Assembly: GCF_001403615.1 (NCBI RefSeq)
Contig: NZ_LN879456.1
Span: 434,001 to 498,000 of the forward strand
Direction of reading: 5' to 3'
DNA length: 64,000 nucleotides
Source of the DNA: Desnuesiella massiliensis
GTDB lineage: Bacteria > Bacillota > Clostridia > Clostridiales > Clostridiaceae
A program made the translations under genes and the position numbers. Below the pieces are notes generated by a model. It saw nothing but the letters and a program-made list of their open reading frames with translations, made no database searches and had not been told where the DNA came from. Positions 1 through 8,288 of the stretch are shown piece by piece (positions within the stretch are counted from its first letter, which is position 1; the number at the start of each line of letters is the position of its first letter).

Positions 1-25
1 CTTCCGATATTATTCTTTTGTTCAT
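1..25 (-). CDS. 5' end of a divergent gene cut by the left window edge
   Basis: A minus-strand ATG at 25 follows a good ribosome binding site (AAGGAGG read on the minus strand, around 32-38). Eight codons are visible, beginning MNKRIISE, before the window ends. It is divergent from the carbohydrate operon that starts at 332. A divergent regulator of that operon would fit this position, but this is inference because no domain can be seen. Confidence 0.5.
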
Positions 26-331
26 ATTCAACCTCCTTGAAAGTGCTAGGTTTATGAAGATTAAAGTATCTTTAGGACTATTATACACAAAATACATTTA
101 TTTTACGAAGGTCATTAAATGTTTAATTTACCACAATAAGGTGGAAAGAACTACTGAAGGGTATCCTTACAAATCAAGATGACAAGAATAATTTAATCAA
201 TATTGTCTATAAATTGCCACATCTTTTAGTTAAGTTTTGTTGCTGTCAACTATGTTGAATGCTATATATGAGCTAATTATAATTAAGTTATAATGTTAAA
301 TCAATCAAAATAATATTAAGGGAGGAAAATG
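26..331. promoter_or_regulatory. Divergent intergenic region with repeated TAAWTTRCCAC motifs
   Basis: This 306-bp gap separates the partial minus-strand gene from the operon starting at 332. AATTTACCAC lies at 125-134 and is followed by GTGG at 141-144. A related AAATTGCCAC lies at 211-220. A third copy, AATTTGCCAC, occurs inside the operon at 2342-2351 and faces an inverted GTGGTAAAT at 2374-2382. Repetition around one operon suggests operator sites for a local regulator. A TATAAT is present at 289-294, but I see no convincing -35 box for it. Confidence 0.35.
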
Positions 332-1483
332 ATGTTTAACTATTTTCAACCATCAAAAATTCATTTTGGACAAGGTATGCTAGAAAAACTAGCAAAAATA
401 TCTTCAAAGTATGGGGACAGATGTATGTTGGTTACAACTCCAAATGTGGAACCATTAGATAAACTTTTTGGAAGAGTGAAGAATCTATTATCTTCAGAGG
501 GTATTGAAGTAATTCATTTTGATAAGGTATTACCTAATCCAACTGTAGAGATTGTTAACGAAGGATTTAAGTTAGCAGCAGAACATAAGGTGGATTTTAT
601 TTTAGCAGTAGGGGGCGGCTCCAGTATAGATACAGCTAAGATAATAGCCTTAACTAATGGCTTAGAATCCATAGATTGGGATAATTTATTTTCAAATTAT
701 ACAAATCCCTTTGAAAATTATTCGCCATTAAGTGAATATAAACTACCTTTAATTGTAGTACCCACTACATCAGGAACTGGAAGTCAGGTTACTCAAGCGG
801 CAGTGATTACTAAAGGTTTGGAAAAAAATACAATATTTCATCCGAATAACTTCTCAAATGAATGTATAATAGATCCAGAGCTGATGAAGACACTTCCGCT
901 AAAGATAACTGCTTCTACTGGATTTGATGCATTCACCCATGCTTTTGAAAGCTATATAAATAAAAGAGCATCTGTATTTACAGATATTCAAGGAATTAAG
1001 GCCATGAAACTGGTAATAGAAAACCTACCAAAAGCTGTTATGGACGGGCAAAACTTAGAATATAGAGAAAACCTTGCAATAGCAGATAGTTTAGCAGGAT
1101 GCAGCTTAGCCAATTCAGGTGCATCAACTCCGCATCCTTTAAGTGAAATTATAGGAGGCATAACCAACATATCACATGGAGAAAGTTTAGCAGTAGTTTT
1201 CCCAGCCTTTGTTAAGTGGTCATGGAACAATAATATAACTAAGTTTGCTAAGGTTGCCAGACAATTTAATAAGGAACTATATAAGGCAGAGGATAGAGAG
1301 GCAGCGGAAGCTTTATATGATGAATTAGTTAAGTTCTTAAAGATTATTGGTTTATACAAAACTTTAAAGGATTTTGGTGTAACAGAGAAACAATTAGAAG
1401 AGATTTTGCAGTGTCCAATTTTGGGATTCTTACCTTTTGGAAGTAAGGAAGAGTTACAAGATATTATCAGAAGCTCATATTAA
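332..1483 (+). CDS. Iron-containing alcohol dehydrogenase
   Basis: This is a group III iron-dependent alcohol dehydrogenase of 383 residues, the usual family length, which oxidises or reduces an alcohol/aldehyde pair with NAD(P)H in the cytoplasm. The nucleotide-binding stretch GGGSSIDTA lies near residue 95 and PTTSGTGSQ near 150. Metal ligands are expected in GFDAFTHAFE (about 198-207), STPHP and ISHGES (about 265-285). ATG codons occur at 329 and 332. GGAGG at 321-325 is better spaced from 332, so that start is preferred. It leads a sugar-phosphate operon, so the substrate is probably a sugar-derived aldehyde, ketone or polyol; this is inferred from context only. Confidence 0.9.
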   Translation: MFNYFQPSKIHFGQGMLEKLAKISSKYGDRCMLVTTPNVEPLDKLFGRVKNLLSSEGIEVIHFDKVLPNPTVEIVNEGFKLAAEHKVDFILAVGGGSSIDTAKIIALTNGLESIDWDNLFSNYTNPFENYSPLSEYKLPLIVVPTTSGTGSQVTQAAVITKGLEKNTIFHPNNFSNECIIDPELMKTLPLKITASTGFDAFTHAFESYINKRASVFTDIQGIKAMKLVIENLPKAVMDGQNLEYRENLAIADSLAGCSLANSGASTPHPLSEIIGGITNISHGESLAVVFPAFVKWSWNNNITKFAKVARQFNKELYKAEDREAAEALYDELVKFLKIIGLYKTLKDFGVTEKQLEEILQCPILGFLPFGSKEELQDIIRSSY

Positions 1484-1500
1484 ATCAGGAGGAGACCTTA

Positions 1501-2331
1501 ATGTATAAATTAGTTTGTATAGATATGGATGGCACTCTTTTAGACAGTAACTTTACTATTCCAGCGGAAAACATAAGAGTTTTACGAGAAGCTATAAAAA
1601 AAGGAACAGAGATAGCATTAGTTTCTGGTAGGCCATATAATATTGGAAAATACTTTGCAAATATTATAGCTCCCCAAGTTCATGTTATAGGAACTAATGG
1701 AACATATTTTAGGTATAAGAATGTATCCTATGAAAAGAATTTAAATAGGGAGCAAATAAAGAAGATTTACGAGGTCATATCTAAATATGATTTAACAGTT
1801 CACTTCAAAGGATACAATAAGCTTATTAGTAATGTGCCTGTAGAAATAGATCATCCTTATAAGAGAGTAAATCCTATGCTTAAAGAAGAAGATAGAATTC
1901 AATTTGTTGAAAATGCATCAATAGATAATCTATTGGATGCAGATAATGGAGATATATTTAAGGCTATATCCTTTAATAGAAATAGGGATTTTATAGGTAT
2001 GGTTAAAAATGCTAAGGAAGAGCTAAAACAATATAGTGATTTAGAAGTAGTAAGCTCTAACGAACTTAATTTTGAAGTGATGAATGCTGGTACATCTAAG
2101 GCGGAAGCCATAAAAATACTGAGCAGCTATCTTAAAATTGATAAAAGTGAAATTATGTGCATAGGTGATAATGAAAATGATATATCGATGATAGATTATG
2201 CCGCATTAGGAGTGGCTATGGGCAATGGCAGCGATGAAATAAAGGCAGTGGCTGATTATATCACTGATACTAACGATAATGCTGGGGTGGCAAAGGCTAT
2301 TTTAAAGTTCATAATCAATGAAGATTCATAG
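1501..2331 (+). CDS. Cof-type HAD-IIB family phosphatase
   Basis: This 276-residue protein is a haloacid dehalogenase-type sugar-phosphate or flavin-phosphate phosphatase. Motif I is DMDGTLLDSN at residues 8-17, with the nucleophile and acid/base Asp both present. Motif II is near SGRP and motif IV is GDNENDISM near residue 221. The cap domain between them has the IIB (Cof) arrangement. It begins 17 bp after the alcohol dehydrogenase behind AGGAGGAG and is probably cotranscribed. A phosphatase inside this operon may remove a toxic or dead-end sugar phosphate. The exact substrate cannot be read from sequence. Confidence 0.88.
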   Translation: MYKLVCIDMDGTLLDSNFTIPAENIRVLREAIKKGTEIALVSGRPYNIGKYFANIIAPQVHVIGTNGTYFRYKNVSYEKNLNREQIKKIYEVISKYDLTVHFKGYNKLISNVPVEIDHPYKRVNPMLKEEDRIQFVENASIDNLLDADNGDIFKAISFNRNRDFIGMVKNAKEELKQYSDLEVVSSNELNFEVMNAGTSKAEAIKILSSYLKIDKSEIMCIGDNENDISMIDYAALGVAMGNGSDEIKAVADYITDTNDNAGVAKAILKFIINEDS

Positions 2332-2506
2332 TATTATTTATAATTTGCCACAATGTAAAGGTAGATTTTGTAGGTGGTAAATCCATTGACTACAGGCTTT
2401 GACGGAGGTAACATAAAGATGAGTTTAGATTCAAAACTCATTATAATTCAATTCTTATAATTAACAATAAAACAATAATTAAATAAAAAGTCTAGGAGGG
2501 TCATAT
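2332..2506 (+). promoter_or_regulatory. Intra-operon gap with an inverted repeat, a small hairpin and a tiny ORF
   Basis: AATTTGCCAC (2342-2351) and GTGGTAAAT (2374-2382) form an inverted repeat related to the motifs upstream of 332. At 2419-2441, ATGAGTTT and AAACTCAT form a short perfect stem. A 13-codon ORF (2419-2460) starts in that stem behind GGAGG. The gap could hold a secondary promoter or an mRNA processing site. There is no T-run, so a terminator is unlikely. Confidence 0.3.
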
Positions 2507-3220
2507 ATGAAACATATTAAGATAGCAGCAGGATTAGCACATGTTAACTATGGAAATATAGCAGCAGTGGTTAAGGAAGCAATGGATGCCGGAGCAGATT
2601 ATGTTCATTCAGATGCAGCTGATATGTACAATTTAAAGAATATGCAGTTAATGGGAGGCCATCAAATAATAGAAGGCATAAGACCAGTAACTGATAAGAT
2701 GATTGAATGTCATATATATACAACTGAATGTGATAGATTATTTATAGAAAAATTAGCTAAAGTAGGATGTAACATGTTAATAATTCCAGCAGAGCAATTT
2801 TTAGGGGCGCCTTTAGCTTATATAATTAATTACTGCAGAGAATTTGGAATGAAAGTAGGATTAACAGTAGGTTGCTATACACCATTATGCTTTGTAGATG
2901 AGGCTATATATGATATAGATAGATTACACATAGTTACTCATGGAGTTGACGAAACAGATGGTCAAGAGAACTGGGGCTGGAGAAGAAGTGTAATCGATAT
3001 GGTTAAAAGAGCAAGAAAAATGATCGATGAAAAAAACCCTAAATGTGAATTAGCCATAGATGGAGGGCTACGTTCAGATAATCTAGAACCATTAATAGAA
3101 TGCAATCCAGATGTAATAGTACTTTCATCAGCTATATTCAGAGAAAAAGATGGAATTACAGCTGGTGTTCAAAAATGCAGAAAAGCAATTGATGAATCAG
3201 TTGCTAAATTGGGATTATAG
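2507..3220 (+). CDS. Ribulose-phosphate 3-epimerase-like (allulose-6-phosphate type) TIM-barrel enzyme
   Basis: The 237-residue protein resembles the ribulose-5-phosphate 3-epimerase superfamily, which interconverts ketose phosphates epimeric at C3. The metal-binding positions appear as HSDAADM near residue 34, ECHIYTTE near 68 and AIDGGLR near 181. The segment after the first His/Asp pair is not the DxMDGHFVPN of standard Rpe, so this is a divergent subfamily and may act on a six-carbon ketose phosphate such as allulose-6-phosphate. The start follows AGGAGG. Its neighbours (aldolase-like enzyme, phosphatase, phosphofructokinase) support a rare-sugar route. Substrate assignment is inference. 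Confidence 0.75.
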   Translation: MKHIKIAAGLAHVNYGNIAAVVKEAMDAGADYVHSDAADMYNLKNMQLMGGHQIIEGIRPVTDKMIECHIYTTECDRLFIEKLAKVGCNMLIIPAEQFLGAPLAYIINYCREFGMKVGLTVGCYTPLCFVDEAIYDIDRLHIVTHGVDETDGQENWGWRRSVIDMVKRARKMIDEKNPKCELAIDGGLRSDNLEPLIECNPDVIVLSSAIFREKDGITAGVQKCRKAIDESVAKLGL

Positions 3221-3270
3221 TACTTCATAAATTATTTTACTCATTGCTCATATAGAAAAGGAGAATTCCA

Positions 3271-3912
3271 ATGAGATATATTATTGATACTGCAAATGAA
3301 GAACAAATACAAGCTGCATTAAGCATGGGTGTTTGCGGAGTAACGGCTAATCCATCTATGTATTTAAAAAACAACGTGGATTTTTACGGATTTCTAAAAA
3401 GGTATTCTTCACTAGAACTAGAATTTTTAAGTGGTGAAGTAATGGGAGACACCTTTGAAGAAATGAAAGAAGAGGTTAATAAAATCTTATGTATTAATAA
3501 GAACATTGTAATAAAAGTAAATTTCTCTACCGAGGGATTAAAACTCTGTAAATATTTAAAAAATCTTGGGATTAAGGTAGCAATTACATTGATATTTGAT
3601 ATAAGACAAGCTATTGCAGCCATTAATGCAGGAGCTGATTATATTTTCCCTTTTGTTGGGAGAAATGAAGAAATCGGTAATGATGGACTACAAATAATTC
3701 ATGAAATACAACAAATTATAAAAGATCAGAATTATAAAACAAAGGTGGTAGCAGCTTCAATAAAAAATCTTTATCAATTAGAGCAATTAGCCATGTACCA
3801 TATTGATTACGCTGCTATCCCATATGACCTGCTCATTAAATCTCTAAATCATCCCTTAACTACTAGTGGATTAAAGACTTTCAAAGAAGACTGGGAAAAG
3901 GTAGAAAAGTAA
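3271..3912 (+). CDS. Transaldolase / fructose-6-phosphate aldolase-like protein
   Basis: The 213-residue protein matches the short transaldolase family that includes fructose-6-phosphate aldolase and TalC (about 215-220 residues). The N-terminal signature appears as IIDTANEEQI and GVTANPSMY. The Schiff-base lysine is probably the one in IVIKVNFSTEGLK near residue 85, and TLIFDIRQAIAAINAGADYIFPFVGR follows the family pattern. It lies 50 bp after the epimerase and 14 bp before the EIIA gene. It likely cleaves or transfers three-carbon units from a ketose phosphate made upstream in the pathway. Confidence 0.85.
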   Translation: MRYIIDTANEEQIQAALSMGVCGVTANPSMYLKNNVDFYGFLKRYSSLELEFLSGEVMGDTFEEMKEEVNKILCINKNIVIKVNFSTEGLKLCKYLKNLGIKVAITLIFDIRQAIAAINAGADYIFPFVGRNEEIGNDGLQIIHEIQQIIKDQNYKTKVVAASIKNLYQLEQLAMYHIDYAAIPYDLLIKSLNHPLTTSGLKTFKEDWEKVEK

Positions 3913-3926
3913 AGAGAGGCGTTTAT

Positions 3927-4415
3927 ATGTTTAATTTTTTAAAAAAGAAAAATAGTGTTGATTTACTTGCACCAGTGAGTGGTACTGTAATTGCAATAGA
4001 AGAGGTAAAGGATTCCGTATTTTCAGAGAAAATGATGGGGGATGGTTTTGCCATTGATACCACAGGATCTACCTTTGTAGCTTGTGATAGTGGAGTAATC
4101 ACTATGATTTTTGAGACAAAGCATGCATATGGAATGACGCTAAGTAATGGAGTAGAAATATTAGTGCATATAGGATTGGATACTGTAAAGGAAAAAGGAA
4201 CTGGGTTTAAAGCATTAGTGTCTGAGGGAGAACAGGTGGAAGCAGGTACACCTATAATTGAGATCGACCGTGAATACCTATTAGATAAGGGTTATGATTT
4301 AACTACACCAGTTATTTTTACCAATCAATCAACTTATAAATCAATAGAAGCAAACCTTGGAAAGAAAGTAATAGCTGGGAAGGATATTGCTGCAACCTAT
4401 ATCAAAAAGGATTAA
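3927..4415 (+). CDS. Stand-alone PTS EIIA(Glc)-type domain protein
   Basis: The 162-residue protein is a single glucose-type EIIA domain, which accepts phosphate from HPr and passes it to an EIIB. The two active-site histidines are visible in ETKHAYG (about residue 65) and ILVHIGLDTV (about residue 81), followed by KEKGTGF. No EIIB or EIIC gene lies downstream in this operon, so the partner must be upstream of the window or elsewhere. The gene is followed by a perfect terminator hairpin at 4459-4487. Confidence 0.9.
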   Translation: MFNFLKKKNSVDLLAPVSGTVIAIEEVKDSVFSEKMMGDGFAIDTTGSTFVACDSGVITMIFETKHAYGMTLSNGVEILVHIGLDTVKEKGTGFKALVSEGEQVEAGTPIIEIDREYLLDKGYDLTTPVIFTNQSTYKSIEANLGKKVIAGKDIAATYIKKD

Positions 4416-4458
4416 GAATAAAATTTTAGAAACAAGCTATAAATTTATTTAAAATTGT

Positions 4459-4487
4459 AAAAGCCAACTTTTAAAATGTTGGCTTTT
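4459..4487 (+). terminator. Intrinsic terminator or partial terminator inside the sugar operon
   Basis: AAAAGCCAAC and GTTGGCTTTT form a perfect 10-bp stem around a nine-base loop, ending in four Ts. It separates the EIIA gene from the phosphofructokinase gene, so the latter may be expressed by read-through or from its own promoter. Confidence 0.7.
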
Positions 4488-4512
4488 GAGCTATATAAAG
4501 GGAGGTATTAAA

Positions 4513-5748
4513 GTGAAGGATATTAAAGGGAACTGCTTAGTGGCCCAATCAGGAGGACCCAGCAGTGTAATAAATTCTTCAGCTTATGGTGTAATAAAGG
4601 AGTTTTTATCGTTAGATAGTCCTTTTAAAGCTTTCGTAGGGTTATACGGCATAAAAGGTATTCTAGATAGAAAGATAGTTAACATTGAGGAGTTTTCTAA
4701 AGATTCAATAGAAGCTTTAAGGTATATGCCTTCCTCAGCCTTAGGTTCTTGTAGATACAAACTTGCTAATTATGAGGATAATGATGAAGATTATATAAGA
4801 CTTATAGAAATTTTTAAAGAGTTAGATATAAGATATTTCTTTTATATTGGTGGAAATGATTCTATGGACGCAGCCTACAAAATAAGCAAGTATGCAGAGA
4901 TTTTAGGATATGATATAAAGGTAATAGGAGTTCCTAAAACCATAGATAACGATCTTGTAGAAACGGATCATTGTCCAGGTTTCGGAAGTGCGGCTAAATA
5001 TGTGTCTAATGTTGGTCTAGAAATGTGGTTTGATATAAATACATACGAAAAAGATTCCATTATGATAATGGAAGTTATGGGAAGAGACGCAGGATGGATA
5101 GCTGCATCCACCGGCATATTGCAAAAATTAGTACCAAACATGAATCAGCTTATATACTTACCTGAAGTCATCTTTGATAGAAATAAATTTTTAGAAGATG
5201 TACACAAAAGTCTTAGAAATAACAATAAACTTTTAATAGTAACCTCGGAAGGTCTTAAAGGAAAAAATGGACAATATATAAATATAGATGATAACTGTTA
5301 TGAAACTGATGCTTTTGGACATAAACAGCTTGGAGGTATAGGAAAATATCTTCAGCAAATAGTAAAAAATAATATTACCAGCAGTGTAAAGTTATCAGAA
5401 ATTGGTGTAATACAAAGATGTGCAATGCACTGTATATCTAAAACTGATTTAAGTGAGGCTGAAATGGTTGGAAGAGCTTCAGTAAACTATGCACTAGAAG
5501 GATATACCGGATATATGGCTGCACTACAGAGAGAAAATCATGAAGAATATAATTGTATTACAAAGCTTTCTAAGCTTGAAGATGTTTGTAATAAGGTAAA
5601 ATGTGTACCTGCACATTGGATAAATGAGTATAAAAATGGGGTTACAGAAGATATGATAAATTACATAAAGCCCCTTATCACAGGCGAGGTTAATACCTTA
5701 GGAGAAGATGGATTATTGAGATATAAAGATGTGGGATTATTTAGATAG
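4513..5748 (+). CDS. Pyrophosphate-type 6-phosphofructokinase
   Basis: This 411-residue PfkA-family enzyme phosphorylates fructose-6-phosphate or a related ketose phosphate. The phosphoryl-donor loop reads GGNDSMD near residue 113, with Asp where ATP-dependent enzymes have Gly. The active-site segment reads GVPKTIDNDL near residue 138, with Lys where ATP enzymes have Gly. Both are hallmarks of PPi-dependent enzymes. A GTG at 4513 preceded by GGAGG at 4501-4505 is the likely start; an in-frame TTG at 4486 lies inside the upstream terminator and is rejected. The gene closes the operon and ends before a strong terminator. Confidence 0.88.
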   Translation: MKDIKGNCLVAQSGGPSSVINSSAYGVIKEFLSLDSPFKAFVGLYGIKGILDRKIVNIEEFSKDSIEALRYMPSSALGSCRYKLANYEDNDEDYIRLIEIFKELDIRYFFYIGGNDSMDAAYKISKYAEILGYDIKVIGVPKTIDNDLVETDHCPGFGSAAKYVSNVGLEMWFDINTYEKDSIMIMEVMGRDAGWIAASTGILQKLVPNMNQLIYLPEVIFDRNKFLEDVHKSLRNNNKLLIVTSEGLKGKNGQYINIDDNCYETDAFGHKQLGGIGKYLQQIVKNNITSSVKLSEIGVIQRCAMHCISKTDLSEAEMVGRASVNYALEGYTGYMAALQRENHEEYNCITKLSKLEDVCNKVKCVPAHWINEYKNGVTEDMINYIKPLITGEVNTLGEDGLLRYKDVGLFR

Positions 5749-5847
5749 CACTATGAGAGTGTAATGAATTAAGGAATAGTAGTGTGATTTTCACTAATAT
5801 ATAAAATTCTATTGATTTATTTTTATAGATAAATAAAAGTATATGCG

Positions 5848-5883
5848 AAAGAACAGATTGATGTCTGTTCTTTTATTTTTTTT
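5848..5883 (+). terminator. Intrinsic terminator after the phosphofructokinase gene
   Basis: AAAGAACAGA and TCTGTTCTTT form a perfect 10-bp stem with a six-base loop, followed by a long T-rich tract. It ends the carbohydrate operon. The rest of 5749-6051 holds nothing else I can name apart from an AT-rich upstream region of the Nudix gene. Confidence 0.85.
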
Positions 5884-6051
5884 ACTTAACATAATTTCTT
5901 CCCGCTTAGTAATTTTATGAAGTTTATAAAGTTCACTATGGGGTATTTTTGCAAAAATAAATTTAGATATGGTAATATTAGTATAGAACGAGAAAGTCTC
6001 GGTTATCAATATAATGCGAAAATATTTTATAATAGGATAGGGAGTGTAATT

Positions 6052-6441
6052 ATGATAGATGTAGTAGCTGCTATAATTGAAAATGGAAGTGGAGAGATAC
6101 TCATAGCAAGAAGAAAACAGGAGAAACAATTAGGCGGTTTCTGGGAGTTTCCAGGAGGAAAAGTAGATAAGGGAGAAAAACCTGAGGAAAGCTTAGTAAG
6201 AGAACTAAAAGAAGAAATGGATGTTTTGATAGAAGTTAAAGAATTTTTTGGAGAAAACATACATCAATATGATAGAGGAATTATTAAACTTATAGCCTTC
6301 AAATGCAAAATAATGTCAGGGACTATAAAGCTGGTGGATCATGATAACTGTGTTTGGGTAAGAAGAGAGCAGCTAGATAGTTACAACTTTGCCCCAGCAG
6401 ATGTTCCTTTTGTAGAGAGGCTAAAAGAAAAGTTTCTCTAG
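6052..6441 (+). CDS. mutT: MutT-like Nudix hydrolase (8-oxo-dGTP diphosphatase type)
   Basis: The 129-residue protein has MutT length and layout. The Nudix box begins GGKVDKGEKPEESLVRELKE and continues EEMD near residues 37-59, and FWEFPGG precedes it. Members hydrolyse oxidised dGTP or other nucleoside triphosphates to prevent mutagenic incorporation. ATG 6052 follows a GGGAG-type site and gives a normal N-terminus; the reading frame stays open for another 45 codons upstream but that extension has no family similarity. It stands alone between the sugar operon and the two-component genes. Confidence 0.85.
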   Translation: MIDVVAAIIENGSGEILIARRKQEKQLGGFWEFPGGKVDKGEKPEESLVRELKEEMDVLIEVKEFFGENIHQYDRGIIKLIAFKCKIMSGTIKLVDHDNCVWVRREQLDSYNFAPADVPFVERLKEKFL

Positions 6442-6500
6442 TTTTTTATATGTAGTAAGTCATAAAAGCTAGGGGAAGTTTATTGGAATTAGGAGGAAAA

Positions 6501-7217
6501 ATGAGTAAGCTATGCATAATTGAAGATGATTTTAAACTATGTGAATTAATTAAAGGTTATTTAGAAGAGAGTGGATATGATGTACATATAGTAGAGGATT
6601 TTATCAATATCGCAGAAGAAATAAATAGAGAAAAGCCAGATTTAATATTGTTAGATATAAATCTACCTTATTTTGATGGTTATTATGTCTGCCGGGATAT
6701 TAGAAGTAAGTCTAATATTCCCATAATAATAATCTCTGCTAGAAGCGGGGAACGGGATCAGGTTTTAGCTATTGATTTAGGTGCTGACGATTTTGTGACT
6801 AAGCCTTTTAAGTTAGAAATACTACATTCAAAAATTAAGGCTGTTTTAAGGAGAACCTATGGAGAATACGCATATACCTCAAAGGAGACAAAAGAAAAGG
6901 TATTGTATTTAGAGGAAAAAGATTTTACTGTTCATTTTAAAGATAAAGCTATAGAGCTTACTAAAAATGAATTTAAGCTCATTAATAAGTTTCTATTAAA
7001 CCCAGGAAAGGTAATTAAAAGAGGAGAGCTTTTTCAGGAGCTTTGGGATGAAGAGTGTTTTATTGATGAAAATACACTTACGGTGAATATAACCAGAGCT
7101 AAGAACATATTTAAAGAGCTAGGAATTTATAATATTATAAAAACTAAAAGAGGAGTAGGATATATTTTTGACCATAATGTAATAAAGGGGTTAGAGAATA
7201 ATGAGGAACAGAATTAA
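6501..7217 (+). CDS. OmpR-family response regulator of a Bce-type module
   Basis: The 238-residue protein has an N-terminal receiver domain (acidic pair in IIEDDF, phospho-acceptor Asp in LILLDINLPY near residue 54, Lys in TKPFK near 104) and a C-terminal winged-helix DNA-binding domain ending in TKRGVGYIF. ATG 6501 follows AGGAGG at 6491-6496. It overlaps the histidine kinase gene by 17 bp, indicating translational coupling. With the kinase and ABC transporter downstream it forms a BceRS-BceAB-like system, a type that senses and resists cell-wall-active peptides. Confidence 0.9.
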   Translation: MSKLCIIEDDFKLCELIKGYLEESGYDVHIVEDFINIAEEINREKPDLILLDINLPYFDGYYVCRDIRSKSNIPIIIISARSGERDQVLAIDLGADDFVTKPFKLEILHSKIKAVLRRTYGEYAYTSKETKEKVLYLEEKDFTVHFKDKAIELTKNEFKLINKFLLNPGKVIKRGELFQELWDEECFIDENTLTVNITRAKNIFKELGIYNIIKTKRGVGYIFDHNVIKGLENNEEQN

Positions 7218-8214
7218 AAGCTTTTTAATAGATAGACTTGTATACATAATATTTATGGTTGTAAATTCTTTATTACTGACAGCCTTCTATAGCTTTACCA
7301 TAGGCCAGAAGGTGGAAATTATATATCCTTTTATAATAACCTTATTTCTTATGACCTCTTTGTTAATTATTGATTGGTTTAGGTATAGTGGCTTTTATAA
7401 AGATATACAAGCAATACAACTGGATAGACATCATAGGCTAAGAGCATGGACAAGAGAGCAGAAGGAGATGGCAAAAGCTATCAAATATATTACTTTAAAA
7501 CATGAAGAAAAGGAGCAGGAGCTTTTAGCTGAATATAAAAATAAAATATATTTTTTAAGTGGCGCCATACATAAATTTAAAAATTATATTTCTGTAATTG
7601 GACTTATTATAGAAAAAAACAAGAGTAAGAACGAAGAATTGCAATTAGTTTTAAAGGATATAGCCTATGAAAATGATAATTTATATGATTCTTTAGAGCA
7701 AGTTTTAAATTATATAAGACTTGATAGCTTTAGTAATGATTTTGACCTTGCTAGAATTAATCTATATGATGAGATAAAAAGCATAATAAATACCAATAGA
7801 AATGCTTTTATAAATAATAATGTGTTTCCAGTGTTAGAGTGTGAAGATAGAAGCACCATAATATTGACTGATAAAAAGTGGAACAGAGTAGTAATAGAGC
7901 AAATCATAACAAATGCAATTAAATACAGTTCACTAAAGAAGGGTAATAAAAGCATATATTTTAATATTAAAAAGCAAGGGAATAATACATTCTTAACTAT
8001 AAAAGATGAAGGGGTTGGAATATCCGACTATGATTTGAAAAAGGTATTTGAGCCTTTTTTTACAGGAGAAAATGGAAGAAAATTAAGAAATTCTACAGGG
8101 ATAGGATTGTATATAGCTAGAGAAGTAGCCTGGAAGCTTAACCATGAAATATCTGCTGAGTCAAAAGTTAACATAGGCACAGAGGTAACTCTTAAATACC
8201 TTTCAAAAATGTAA
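7201..8214 (+). CDS. Intramembrane-sensing histidine kinase (BceS-like)
   Basis: The 337-residue kinase has two N-terminal membrane segments (about residues 10-30 and 38-58) with almost no extracellular loop, typical of intramembrane-sensing kinases that take their signal from a partner ABC transporter. The predicted phospho-acceptor region is GAIHKFKNYIS, His near residue 124, and lacks the proline common after the histidine. The ATPase domain has the N box TNAIKYSS, DEGVGI, FEPFFTGENG and STGIGLYIAREV. The gene overlaps the regulator and precedes the transporter genes. Confidence 0.88.
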   Translation: MRNRIKSFLIDRLVYIIFMVVNSLLLTAFYSFTIGQKVEIIYPFIITLFLMTSLLIIDWFRYSGFYKDIQAIQLDRHHRLRAWTREQKEMAKAIKYITLKHEEKEQELLAEYKNKIYFLSGAIHKFKNYISVIGLIIEKNKSKNEELQLVLKDIAYENDNLYDSLEQVLNYIRLDSFSNDFDLARINLYDEIKSIINTNRNAFINNNVFPVLECEDRSTIILTDKKWNRVVIEQIITNAIKYSSLKKGNKSIYFNIKKQGNNTFLTIKDEGVGISDYDLKKVFEPFFTGENGRKLRNSTGIGLYIAREVAWKLNHEISAESKVNIGTEVTLKYLSKM

Positions 8215-8288
8215 GGTTATTTTCACTTAAATGAATTTTTATATGGAATAAATAATCTTAATATTATACTTGAAAGGAGATGACTTTT

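Noticed and set aside
4486..4512. TTG start extending the phosphofructokinase N-terminus
   Set aside because: It lies within the upstream terminator stem, whereas GTG 4513 has a well-spaced GGAGG.
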